DNA of 64,000 nucleotides, taken from positions 6,262,001 through 6,326,000 of the forward strand of contig JADKAF010000001.1 of the NCBI GenBank assembly GCA_016719295.1, given 5' to 3'. The notes under the pieces are model-generated. The model was given only the letters and a program-made list of their open reading frames with translations, did no database searches and was not told where the DNA came from. Source of the DNA: Planctomycetota bacterium. Its GTDB lineage: Bacteria; Planctomycetota; UBA1135; JADKAF01. The position numbers and the translations under genes are program-made. Positions 1-7,973 of this stretch are shown here, piece after piece; the stretch's first letter is position 1; each line of letters opens with the position of its first letter.

Positions 1-951
1 CCCGCCGGGCAGAACTCGCTCTCCAGGTAGTAAGGCGCTTTCTCGAGCTGCACCTCGAGCAGGCGCGCGATGTCCGGTCGATCGCCGAGCGCTTCGCGCA
101 GCACGCGAAAGAGCGTCAGCTCGCGCCGGAACGAGCGCAGGCGCTCGACATCGAAGCAGAACTTGAAGACGCGCGCTTCCTGCGTTCGCTCGTGAACTCC
201 GAGCCAGACTTCGCCGAAGCCGCCGCGTCCGAGCTCGCGCTCGAGGCGCCAGCCCGCGCGATGGGGGATGGCGAGCCCGCTCGCGGGGCGCCAGCCGAGG
301 GTCTCCTCCTCGCCGGCGCGCATCGCGCGGCGCGCCTTCTCGGAGTCCGGGGGCGCGCTGAGCGGTGCCTCGCCGACGGCGCCGACCTCGAAGACGTCGA
401 GGGGGCTCTTCCGCGCCCTTCAGCAGGTACGGTCCATGAGCGACCCAAGCGAGCTTCGGGCGCGCGCCATCGGCGCTGCTCGCGGGATGCTCGCGCAGGT
501 ACTGGCGCGCGTCGTCGAAGGCGCCGCGCGTGAGCAGGATCTGATCTGCTTGGGCCAGACCGGAGATGCGCGCGGCGAGGTCGGCGGCGAGGCCGATGAT
601 CTTCCGCTTGCCGCTGACGTCGAGGCCGATGTCGCTCACCTCGCCCAGGTGAAGCCCGATCCTCACGCGTAGACGCGTCTCGCCCCACGACCGATCACGC
701 AGCGCATGCTGGAAGAGGAGCGCCACCTGCACGGCCTGGCTCGCCCTTTCGAAGGTGGCCATGAAGCCGTCGCCGAGATCCTTCAGGACCTCGGCGCCGG
801 GGATCGCATCGACCAGCGCGCGGAAGGTCTGGTCGTGACGCGCGGCGAGCGCGGCGTAGGTCACGGCGCCCAGCTTCGATTTCAGATCCGTCGAGCCCAC
901 CACATCGGTGAACAGGACGACCAGGAGGCGGGAAGGGCTCGATTGCGACAT
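1..951 (-). CDS. Adenylate/guanylate cyclase fused to Ser/Thr protein kinase; partial and frameshifted
   Basis: The gene starts at an ATG at 951 and runs off the window. The first ~182 codons encode a class III nucleotide cyclase domain: the metal-binding LFTDVVGST segment, then VRIGLHLGEVSD, then a typical YLLKGAEEP end. At 401-405 a run of five G (C on the coding strand) holds one base too many for the fusion frame. Past it, the next frame continues the protein without loss, with PPDSEKARR, GWRPASGLAIP and the kinase glycine loop LGRGGFGEVW. Cyclase-kinase fusions with exactly this linker are known in Planctomycetes and relatives; the predicted role is cyclic-nucleotide plus phosphorylation signalling at the cytoplasm. 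The original frame stays open to the window edge, so the shift creates no early stop here. I infer a single-base insertion (real or assembly error) rather than two separate genes. An internal ATG at 323 in the kinase frame is an alternative start. Confidence 0.8.
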   Translation of the reverse strand, partial: MSQSSPSRLLVVLFTDVVGSTDLKSKLGAVTYAALAARHDQTFRALVDAIPGAEVLKDLGDGFMATFERASQAVQVALLFQHALRDRSWGETRLRVRIGLHLGEVSDIGLDVSGKRKIIGLAADLAARISGLAQADQILLTRGAFDDARQYLREHPASSADGARPKLAWVAHGPYLLKGAEEPPRRLRGRRRRRGTAQRAPGLREGAPRDARRRGGDPRLAPRERARHPPSRGLAPRARARTRRLRRSLARSSRANAGSARLQVLLRCRAPALVPARADALSRAARSARRSTGHRAPARGAARESALLPGERVLPGG

Positions 952-966
952 GCCGCGGAGAAGCTA

Positions 967-1458
967 TCACGCCGTCGAGGGCTGCGGCCGGCCGGAGTCA
1001 CGGTGGAGCTCGAAGCGGTCGGTGTCTCCGCGCTCGCCGGGAAAGGCGGGCGGGATGCGCCAGAATCCACGCAGCACCGCGCCGCCTTCCTCGATGTGGC
1101 CGGCATAGAGCACGTGGTGTCCGTCGATCTCGACCTCCAGCTCGTTCCGTTCCGAGAGCGCGCGGGCGGTGTGCTTGCCGAGATAGCGCTTCACGAAGCT
1201 CACGCGATCGCCGTCCACCTCGCCCTCGATCTCGGAGTGCTCGGGCAGGGTGATCAGCAGCTCGTAATCCGTCGGATCCTCGCCGGGGTCGTCGCCGCGG
1301 AGCTTCTCGGTCCCGGCGATCAGCGTGTGCTCGTCGCGCATCCGGCCGCGGAGACGCGCGCCTTCCTGAGCGACCTCCATGGCGATGCCGTAACGCGCGC
1401 GGGCCTGGAGGTAGTGGCCGCGCCAGGTGCCGCTCAGGTCGTGGGGCGCTCCGCTCAC
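967..1458 (-). CDS. Hypothetical protein, 163 aa, possibly a small beta-barrel/lipocalin-like fold
   Basis: An open frame of 163 codons begins with GTG at 1458; the GTG overlaps the stop of the 58-codon gene upstream as GTGA. No signal peptide or membrane segment is seen. The sequence alternates short strands (LSGTWRGHYLQ, IAMEVAQEG, YELLITLPEHSEIEGEV), and a GTW near the N terminus recalls beta-barrel ligand-binding proteins, but I do not recognise a named family. It ends 15 bases before the cyclase/kinase start on the same strand, so the two are probably co-transcribed. Codon third positions are strongly G/C, as in neighbouring real genes. Function unknown. Confidence 0.65.
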   Translation of the reverse strand: MSGAPHDLSGTWRGHYLQARARYGIAMEVAQEGARLRGRMRDEHTLIAGTEKLRGDDPGEDPTDYELLITLPEHSEIEGEVDGDRVSFVKRYLGKHTARALSERNELEVEIDGHHVLYAGHIEEGGAVLRGFWRIPPAFPGERGDTDRFELHRDSGRPQPSTA

Positions 1459-1631
1459 GGGAGCACCCGCTCGCGGCGATCGACCGCGAGGCCGTAGGCG
1501 CGGGGCACGGCGTCCGCTCGCCGTCGCACGATGGGGTGGAGGCGCGGCAGAACGCGCGCGATCAGGTCCCGCCGCGCGTCCCCGTCGCTGCGGTGCGATC
1601 GCCAGAAGGGCTGGCTTCCAACCTGCTCCAT
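1455..1631 (-). CDS. Small hypothetical protein, 58 aa, translationally coupled to the next gene
   Basis: ATG at 1631 opens a 58-codon frame rich in Arg (SQPFWRSHRSDGDARRDL, then PRLHPIVRRRADAVPRAYG). Its TGA overlaps the GTG start of the 163-aa gene by four bases (GTGA), the same coupling layout used by many genes in this window. A TACGAT -10 box lies seven bases upstream of the ATG, so the transcript may be leaderless and may head a small operon with the 163-aa gene and the cyclase/kinase. The family is not recognised. An alternative is that the frame is fortuitous and only the promoter is real; the exact overlap and promoter spacing argue against this. Confidence 0.5.
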   Translation of the reverse strand: MEQVGSQPFWRSHRSDGDARRDLIARVLPRLHPIVRRRADAVPRAYGLAVDRRERVLP

Positions 1632-2028
1632 GCGGGGGATCGTAGCACGCGCCGCTCAGCGGTTCGGTTCCGCGCGTGTGCGTGGCCTCGAGGGCGGCGG
1701 CGATCCAGCGGCAGGTCGCCTCCCCGCGGTCGATCCGCTCTCGTCGCCGGCGGCTGCCTGCTCGCGGATCCCGATCCTCTGCGCGAGCGGCCCGTTCGTC
1801 CTCCCGGGCTGACCGCTTGTCCGAAGCGGCTTTCGGACGGGAGCACGCGCCTCGGTCGTGAGGCCTGCGTTGCCGGAACCCAGCTGATCCACCCGCTTCC
1901 GCGTCGATTCCTGCGCCTCGGCGAGACGAGGGATGCCTCGCTTCAGCCTCGCAGCACCTTCTCCACAGTCTGCCAAGCGCCGACGGGCGGCCCTTGCGCG
2001 GGGCTCCGCTCCGGCGACGCGATCGCCT
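1632..2028. other. Gap without a confident gene; contains a small inverted repeat
   Basis: About 400 bases lie between the RsbW-like gene and the 58-aa gene. The hairpin GTCCGAA-GCGGCT-TTCGGAC at 1819-1838 has a 7-bp stem and no T-tract; it could end the partner-switch transcript. Several open frames cross the gap on both strands (for example a + frame ending at 1812), but none matches a family I know. Confidence 0.4.
1639..1644 (-). promoter_or_regulatory. -10 box TACGAT, probable leaderless start
   Basis: TACGAT on the minus strand, seven bases before the ATG at 1631. A transcription start about seven bases downstream of the box would coincide with the start codon. No convincing -35 hexamer is visible. 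Confidence 0.45.
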
Positions 2029-2472
2029 TCACGATCCGCTGATGCCGAGGCGCGCGAAGAGGCGGTTCTCCCCGTTCCTGCGCTCGTAGCGGAGCTCGTC
2101 GGCGTAGCGCTTGGCGAGGTGGACGCCGAGACCGCCGAGAGCGCGGCGGTCTAGCCCGCTGGAGATGTCGGGGAGCGGGGCCTTGGTCAGCGGATCGTAC
2201 GCCGGCGCGCGATCGACGATCTCGAGCTCCAGCCGGTCTGCGTCCATCCGCAGCGAGACATCGACGCGCTGGTGCGCGTCGCCGCGGTAGCCGTGGCGCA
2301 CGACGTTGGAGACGAGCTCCTCGACGACGAGCTGCGCTCCGAAGAGCGCCCGGCCGCCGACGCCTTCCCGCTCCAGTCGCTGGCCGACATCGAGCACCAG
2401 GGGCGAGACGCGCTCGAGCGCGGCCTCGACGGACCAACGCCACTCGGTGATGCACCGCAGGTTGCTTCTCAT
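2029..2472 (-). CDS. RsbW/SpoIIAB-like anti-sigma factor serine kinase (HATPase_c_2)
   Basis: 147 residues, the normal size for this family of cytoplasmic GHKL-type kinases. Such kinases bind a sigma factor and phosphorylate a STAS-domain antagonist. The N box is LVVEELVSNVVRHGY. The G1 region is VDRAPAYDP, where the usual glycines are replaced by Ala/Pro as in several HATPase_c_2 proteins, and LGGLGVHLAKRYAD with ERRNGENRL forms the G2/C-terminal signature. ATG at 2472 overlaps the stop of the upstream STAS gene (ATGA), so the two are translationally coupled and are very probably partners in a phosphorylation switch. No sigma factor gene lies next to them, so the downstream target is not visible. 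Confidence 0.85.
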   Translation of the reverse strand: MRSNLRCITEWRWSVEAALERVSPLVLDVGQRLEREGVGGRALFGAQLVVEELVSNVVRHGYRGDAHQRVDVSLRMDADRLELEIVDRAPAYDPLTKAPLPDISSGLDRRALGGLGVHLAKRYADELRYERRNGENRLFARLGISGS

Positions 2473-3509
2473 GGCAGGTAGATCGACGCCGGGCGGCGCC
2501 GCCTCTGTCCGCTGGTTTGCGCGTCGCCGAGCGCGCGGCTGACCGCGCGCGCGAGCAAGTCGAGCTGCCGGAGCTCTTCCAGCCGGGGACGCACGCGCAG
2601 CATCTGGTCCATCTCGAGGATCGCGTCGAAGACCGCGCACGCATCGGCGAGAGCGAGGATCGCGACATCGCGCGGCCCCGGAACTTCGCCGCGCTCGAGG
2701 ATCGCGAGCATGCGGGCCTTCACTTCGCGCTGCTCGCTCTGCTGGAGCAGCGGATAGCGCCGGCCGCCGAGCACCCAATGCAGCAGCGAGTCCTTGCGCT
2801 GGAGGATGCCCTTCGTCGCCAGGCCCTCGATCACGCGGCGGCGGATCTGCTCGCCTTCGTTCGCCAGCACCTCGACCCAGTGCTCGACGCTGCGGGGCTC
2901 GGCCGAGACCGCGATGGCCGAGAGGGCCGCGTCGAGCAGCTCGTCTCCGCAGCGGCGCGCATCGACGACGCGCAGCAGGTGCGGATCCGCGTCGATGCGG
3001 AGGCGCAGCTGCAGATCGAGGATCACCGCGCCGGCGAGGGCGAAGTCCAGCGCGTGCTCCGGCAGATCGACGAGCTGTCCGCTGCGGTCGTGCAAGGCGA
3101 GGAGCAGGAGCTCCTCGGCGAGGGCGAGCCCGGTCGCAAGCTCGGTGGTTCCCGTGGCGCGCGGCGGGAGCGCGGTCTCGAGCATCGCCAGCGCCGCATC
3201 GACGTCGGGGTAGGCGTCGATCACGCTCTCGAGCGCCGCCATCTCGAAGACCTCGCGCACGATGCCTTGCAGGCCAACGACGGCGAGGCGCCCTCCTTGC
3301 GCTTGGGCCAGCTTCGCCGCGCGGAGCAGCGCCGAGAGGCCGATGCTGCTCACGTAGGAGGCCCGCCGCATGTCGATCAGCAGATCGCTGCCCGCCCGCG
3401 CGAAGGTGTGATCCACGGCTTCGCTCAGCGCCTGCGAGGTGCCGAGGTCGAGGCGCTCGGGGGACTCGAGGACGGTGGTCGTGCCGAGCTGGCGGCGGAC
3501 GATCTGCAT
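2469..3509 (-). CDS. STAS anti-anti-sigma domain fused to a GPP34 (GOLPH3-like) domain
   Basis: 346 aa. Residues ~1-105 are a STAS domain (LIDMRRASYVSSIGLSALL); the phospho-acceptor serine is retained at S55 although the usual preceding Asp is Ser. Residues ~115-335 match bacterial GPP34/GOLPH3-like proteins: LALAEELLLLALHDRSG at the start, then ALDFALAGAVILDLQLRLRI, RRRVIEGLATKGIL and RRYPLL. Eukaryotic GOLPH3 binds phosphoinositide membranes; the role of bacterial GPP34 proteins is poorly known. The gene overlaps the RsbW-like kinase by four bases, so I infer that phosphorylation of the STAS part controls, or is sensed through, the GPP34 part. The start ATG is preceded by no strong Shine-Dalgarno site. 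Confidence 0.82.
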   Translation of the reverse strand: MQIVRRQLGTTTVLESPERLDLGTSQALSEAVDHTFARAGSDLLIDMRRASYVSSIGLSALLRAAKLAQAQGGRLAVVGLQGIVREVFEMAALESVIDAYPDVDAALAMLETALPPRATGTTELATGLALAEELLLLALHDRSGQLVDLPEHALDFALAGAVILDLQLRLRIDADPHLLRVVDARRCGDELLDAALSAIAVSAEPRSVEHWVEVLANEGEQIRRRVIEGLATKGILQRKDSLLHWVLGGRRYPLLQQSEQREVKARMLAILERGEVPGPRDVAILALADACAVFDAILEMDQMLRVRPRLEELRQLDLLARAVSRALGDAQTSGQRRRRPASIYLP

Positions 3510-3705
3510 GGGCGCGAAGCGAAGGGGGACCGGCGAGCGCGGAGCGCTTCCGAAGCTTCACGCTAGGGCGCCGGCCCCGCTGCTGCACGAGCGGCCCCCT
3601 TCTTCTCGCATTCTTCATGGACGGGGGGGTGCGGCACGCGCCCTGCGGGCCTCCCGCCTCTCCGCCGGCTCTTCCGAGGACGCCCGGCTCCGACCGGAGC
3701 TCCGC

Positions 3706-5289
3706 TCAGGGCAGGCGCACGGCCAGGCCGTGGCTCATCGCCATCGACTGGGCCGCGGTGGGATCGAAGAAGAGCGCCTGCAGCCAGAGCTCGGTGCCGA
3801 TCGGCAGGGTGCGCAGGCCCGAGGCATCGACCGTCGTCGCGAAGAAGGAGCCCGTGATCGGGATCGAGAGCTGCAGCGCGGGGACGAGGATCCCGGCGAA
3901 GAGAGGCGTTCGGGCCTCGACGAGGCCGATCACCAGGGCGCCCGGCGTGCCCTGCGGAGCGCCGGCCCAGCGGAGGTAGGGCGTCTCGAGGCCGTTCACG
4001 AAGCCGCCGCCGCGCAGGATCGGCACGAGCCCGAAGCCCGTCGGCACGCCGCCGTCGAGCACGCAGAAGTCGATCGCCTGCGCCGCGCTGAACGCGGCGG
4101 TGATGCTCATCGTGCGACGGATCGAGCGCGCGTTGTCCTCGGTCGCGGTGCCCATCGCCTGGCCTTGGTGCACGACCTGCGGGCTCGACCAGGTCGTGAC
4201 GCTGGCGCCGGGCGAGTAGGCCATCACGCTGCGCCACGCGGAGTCGGGCGTTCGGTAGCCGAAGGAATAGGAGTACGCGCCGCTGCCCGCGTTCTGGCGG
4301 TCGTGCGCGCAGCCCAGGTTGTGCCCCATCTCGTGCGCGACGACGGTGCCGCCGAGGCAGCCGCGCACGTTCACGCTGAACGCCCACGGGCGGAAGCCGG
4401 CGCCGGGCGAGGTCATCACGTAGGCGATGCCGCAATACTGGCTCGACTGGTTCGTGATCAGCGTGCAGAGGTCCGCGCCGTAGAGGGTGCGGAGGCCGTG
4501 CACCTCGTCCATGATCCCGTCGCCGTTCGACTGGAAGCGCGAGAGGTCGTTGCCGCTGCCGTCCTCGACGTAGCTCGTCTCGCGCGCGTGCACGAGGCGG
4601 AAGCGGAGATCGACATTCGCACGCTCGTTCGCCTCGTTCGCGCGCTGGATGTCGGCTTCGACCGCGGCGGTGAGCGCCGCCGCCGAGCCCGAGCTCGCGC
4701 GCGCGGCCGGCGTGAAGAACGCGATCACGTCGATCGTGACCGCGGCGACGCCCTCGATCCCCGGGCTCGAGGGATCCGGCGCGGTCGCGAGGTCGTGCGC
4801 GGCGTGGTTGCCGCACGGCGCCAGCGCGCGCTCGATCACCTCGCGAACGACATGCGCGCCGCTCGCGCCGTGCTGCACGAGCGCATAGCGTCGATGGCCG
4901 TGCTCGAACCAGCCGGCGCACGCGCCGCTCTCGCCGATCGCGAGCGCGCAGCGATCGTCGCTGTTCGCGCGCTTGCCGCGCACGACCAGGTGCAGCGGGG
5001 TCCGCTCCGCGCGCTCGAGCACGAGCTCGCAGGGCGCGCCTCCGAGCTCGACGCTCACGCGCTGCGCTTCGCTCGGGCGATCGAGCAGCGGCTGGAGCGC
5101 GGCGAGGTCGAGCGTCACGACCTCCGCGGCGCCGAAGGCGGGGTTCGCGCGCTGCTCCTCGGCGATCCACGTGAGAACGGCGGGCGTAGGCGCGAGCTCG
5201 CCGCGCCAGAGCTCGGGCACTTCCTGGGCGCGCAGGCCGTGGACGAGGACGAGGCAGGCGAAGGCGCGGGAGGGCAGCGCGTGCAGCAT
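3706..5289 (-). CDS. Secreted M12/reprolysin-like zinc metalloprotease with planctomycete-type C-terminal domain
   Basis: The start is taken at the second Met (5289), giving a signal peptide (LHALPSRAFACLVLVHGLRAQ); an upstream in-frame ATG at 5307 adds six residues. The mature enzyme has a zincin core. The zinc site HEMGHNLGCAHD has H319, E320, H323 and H329, followed by a Met-turn SVMAYS about 40 residues later, as in the reprolysin/adamalysin clan. After the catalytic domain (~residues 190-410), about 110 residues (FCVLDGG...LAVRLP) form the same beta-rich C-terminal module seen in secreted proteins at 51-58 kb. Predicted to degrade extracellular or surface protein. A TACGAT -10 box lies 33 bases upstream. 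Confidence 0.9.
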   Translation of the reverse strand: MLHALPSRAFACLVLVHGLRAQEVPELWRGELAPTPAVLTWIAEEQRANPAFGAAEVVTLDLAALQPLLDRPSEAQRVSVELGGAPCELVLERAERTPLHLVVRGKRANSDDRCALAIGESGACAGWFEHGHRRYALVQHGASGAHVVREVIERALAPCGNHAAHDLATAPDPSSPGIEGVAAVTIDVIAFFTPAARASSGSAAALTAAVEADIQRANEANERANVDLRFRLVHARETSYVEDGSGNDLSRFQSNGDGIMDEVHGLRTLYGADLCTLITNQSSQYCGIAYVMTSPGAGFRPWAFSVNVRGCLGGTVVAHEMGHNLGCAHDRQNAGSGAYSYSFGYRTPDSAWRSVMAYSPGASVTTWSSPQVVHQGQAMGTATEDNARSIRRTMSITAAFSAAQAIDFCVLDGGVPTGFGLVPILRGGGFVNGLETPYLRWAGAPQGTPGALVIGLVEARTPLFAGILVPALQLSIPITGSFFATTVDASGLRTLPIGTELWLQALFFDPTAAQSMAMSHGLAVRLP

Positions 5290-5321
5290 GGGGCGGCGTA
5301 CTCGCAACGTGGAGAGGCCCT

Positions 5322-5327
5322 ATCGTA
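5322..5327 (-). promoter_or_regulatory. -10 box TACGAT for the metalloprotease
   Basis: TACGAT on the minus strand in the 160-base gap upstream of the protease. Transcription would begin near 5315 and leave a ~25-base leader. A -35 box is not evident. Confidence 0.4.
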
Positions 5328-5452
5328 GAGGGCCGCGCGACGAACATGCGATGGCGCACCCACCTTCGTCGGCGCGGCTTCTCGGTCGAACTCCGGAAAC
5401 CCGCATTGCGCGCTGCGGAATGCGGCGCCCGTCGGGCGGTGGAGCTGCATCG

Positions 5453-7771
5453 TCAGTCGCCGTGCGCGCCGGATGAGCAGCTCGTCGCGAGAGGGCTCGG
5501 CGCTTCGAGCGCATGAACGACGCTCGTGCGATCCGGGAGGTCGAGGCCGAGCTTCTCCAGGGTCGCCCGGAAGTGGTCGCGTCCCCACCAGCGGTACGGA
5601 TCGGTGCAGGCGAAGCAGAGCGGGTGGAGCTGCTCGCGATCGAACAGATGTCGGCGGTACCAGCGGTTCATCTCGCTGTTCGCGACGCCGCGAAAGCCGA
5701 GCGCGAGGACGTCGCCGACGGCGACGTTGCGCTGCGGGCATAGGCGGTTCTTGCCGTTCGCTTTGGTGTAGGTGTACTTCCAGACCGAGAGGCAGTAGGG
5801 CGAACGGAGCTCGGAGCGGGGCCTTGCGGCGAGCTCTCGCTCCGCTTCCGCCACCTTGCGATCGAGGTCCGCGTGCGCGGCCTCGAGGTCGAACGCGAGC
5901 GGATCGCGGAGCGGCGGAGTCGCCGACTCCGGAGCTTCCGGAACCGCGCGCGCCTCGGGCGTGCGGCGATCGGGGAAGAGCTCGGCGCGAGGGTAGTACT
6001 CGAAGTGCAGCGACTCGAAGCGCTCGAGGATCGATGCCGCGCTCGGCACGCGATGGCTCGGGAACTCGAGCGCTCGTGCGTGCGCGAGGAGCGCCGGCTT
6101 GTCGAGCGGCACATCTCCCTCGGCCTCGAAGTCGCTCGGCTGCACGTTGTTCTGGATCGTGACACCGGCGGAAGCCGCGAGCGCTCGCGCCTCGGCGAGG
6201 ACGCGCTCGAAGAGCGGGCGATCGGAGGCCTTGAGGTGGAGCTCGCTGCGGTCCCACATCGGGCTCAGCGCGACGTGGTTCACGCCGAGCTCGGCGGCGA
6301 GACGGGCGATCTCGGCGAGCTCGTCGAGGTTCAGGCGCGAGACGACGACGCTGAAGGCCAGGACGAGCTCCGGAGCGCTCGCGCGCAGCAGGCGCACGTT
6401 CTCCACGACGCGCCTGAAGTTCGCCCCGCGGCGCTGCGTCTGGAACGTCTCCGCGGTTCCGCCATCGAAGCTCACGCAGACCTTGCGGAAGCGCCGCACG
6501 GCGTCGAGCTTGCGGTCGATGAACGACCCATTGGTGAACAAGCGGCTGTCGCATCGGAAGCGCTCGAGCATCTTCGCGAGGAGCCCGATCTTTCCGCTCA
6601 TGGTGTTCTCGCCGACGCCCGCGATGGTCACGTGGCTCACGTAGGGCAGGATGGGGACGAGCTGCGCCATCTGGGCGTCGTCCTGCCGCGTGAAGGCGAA
6701 GGTCAGATAGCTCCGGCCGCACATGACGCAGGCGTAGTTGCAGTAGCTCGTCATCTCGATCTCGAGATCGGAGGGGAACGACTGCAGCTCGTCGCGCCCG
6801 AGCAGGATCTCGAGATCGTTCAGGTATTGATTCTTCTCCTTCAGCTCGAGCAAGCGCTCCGGCGGCAGTTCGGGCAGCTGATCCGCGAGCGGGCCTTCGG
6901 GGTCGTCGCCGAGCAGGAGGTAGCTGCGGTTGCAGGCGTCGATCACCCCGCGCCGATAGGCCTCGAGGCCAGCGGACCACCGGCGTAGCTCGGCGTGGAT
7001 GCGGCCCTCGCGCAGCTCGCGCTCGTGAGAGCGGAAGTAGTCGCGATCGAAGACGCAGCGCTGCGGCGAGCGCGCGCGGACATGCGGATCCTCGATCACT
7101 TCGAGCAGGCGGGCGCGCAGCGTCGCGCACGAGTCGTCGAAGCTGTCCAGACGCGCGAGGGTGGTGCGGGCGACGTGATGCAGCTCGCCCTTGTCCCAGA
7201 GCTCGAGGCTGCCCCGATCGAAGAGCTCGTCGCGCTGACGACTCGCTTCGTCGAAGAGCGCCTGCACCTCGGCGAGCACCGCATCGAGGTCGGCGTGGAG
7301 CCGGAGCGCCGAGAGCTCGATGCCGAGCCCGCGCCCGGGCGGCAGCCCTTCGAGCTCGCCTTGATCGCGTCGCGTCTCCAGCGCCTGCAGCTCCACTACC
7401 GCCAGCTCGCCGGGGACGAGGAGGCCTGCGGGGAGATCGAAGAGGAAGGTGCGCGCGATGTCGTTCGGCACGGATCGCACGCCCGCCGTCGCGCCGTTCA
7501 CCGCGACCCGCAGCTCGAGAGCAGATCCGCCGCTCTCGGCCCAGCAGCTCCGGAGGTTCAGCGCGAGGTGGCGAGGCGGGTTCTCCGCCGCGGGCAACCG
7601 CAGATGGAGGCGCGCGGGCTCGGCTCCCGTCCACACTTCGAGCGGCCCCGTGCTCGTCGCCTCGACGCAGCGGGCGCGTTGCCCCGGGATCTTGCGCTCG
7701 GCGCGGATCCAGCCGTCGCCGAGGAATCGGTCGGGTCGATGCGTGACGCCGAGGGCGCAAGCTTCGGACAT
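5453..7771 (-). CDS. Radical SAM protein with SPASM-like C-terminal cysteines and long N-terminal extension
   Basis: The start is placed at 7771, where a GGAGG site sits nine bases upstream; an in-frame ATG at 7837 lacks one. 772 aa. The radical SAM cluster motif CNYACVMCG has C344, C348 and C351, preceded by SDLEIEMTSY and followed by a TIM-barrel half with CVSFDGG and NNVQPSDF. The C-terminal part carries SPASM-type cysteines (SPYCLSVWK, NRLCPQRN, LCFACTDPYRW), which usually bind auxiliary Fe-S clusters. Residues 1-330 have no obvious family; they include a beta-rich part and a helical part around a CNRSYLLLG segment. Enzymes of this type modify peptides or sugars. No precursor peptide gene was found next to it, so the substrate is unknown. 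Confidence 0.85.
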   Translation of the reverse strand: MSEACALGVTHRPDRFLGDGWIRAERKIPGQRARCVEATSTGPLEVWTGAEPARLHLRLPAAENPPRHLALNLRSCWAESGGSALELRVAVNGATAGVRSVPNDIARTFLFDLPAGLLVPGELAVVELQALETRRDQGELEGLPPGRGLGIELSALRLHADLDAVLAEVQALFDEASRQRDELFDRGSLELWDKGELHHVARTTLARLDSFDDSCATLRARLLEVIEDPHVRARSPQRCVFDRDYFRSHERELREGRIHAELRRWSAGLEAYRRGVIDACNRSYLLLGDDPEGPLADQLPELPPERLLELKEKNQYLNDLEILLGRDELQSFPSDLEIEMTSYCNYACVMCGRSYLTFAFTRQDDAQMAQLVPILPYVSHVTIAGVGENTMSGKIGLLAKMLERFRCDSRLFTNGSFIDRKLDAVRRFRKVCVSFDGGTAETFQTQRRGANFRRVVENVRLLRASAPELVLAFSVVVSRLNLDELAEIARLAAELGVNHVALSPMWDRSELHLKASDRPLFERVLAEARALAASAGVTIQNNVQPSDFEAEGDVPLDKPALLAHARALEFPSHRVPSAASILERFESLHFEYYPRAELFPDRRTPEARAVPEAPESATPPLRDPLAFDLEAAHADLDRKVAEAERELAARPRSELRSPYCLSVWKYTYTKANGKNRLCPQRNVAVGDVLALGFRGVANSEMNRWYRRHLFDREQLHPLCFACTDPYRWWGRDHFRATLEKLGLDLPDRTSVVHALEAPSPLATSCSSGAHGD

Positions 7772-7973
7772 GTCGATAGGCCTCCGCTGGGACGCGTGCG
7801 GCGGGCCGCGAAGCCTTCGCTGGGCGCCGTCTCGCATCGCCGGGATCGCGACTTACCCTGTCGAGCGAGGGCGGATCGCGCAAGGCGCGGGATCGCCGTC
7901 GCTCTCGCGAGCGCATCCGCGGCGCGGAGACGAGCGAAGCGCGCCCGCCGTCGTCGTTTCCCGAGGTCCCACC

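Noticed and set aside
1943..2040. Protein-like tail (…PPVGAWQTVEKVLRG) past the RsbW-like stop in another frame
   Set aside because: The kinase already ends at its normal C-terminal strand; no homology supports the additional residues.
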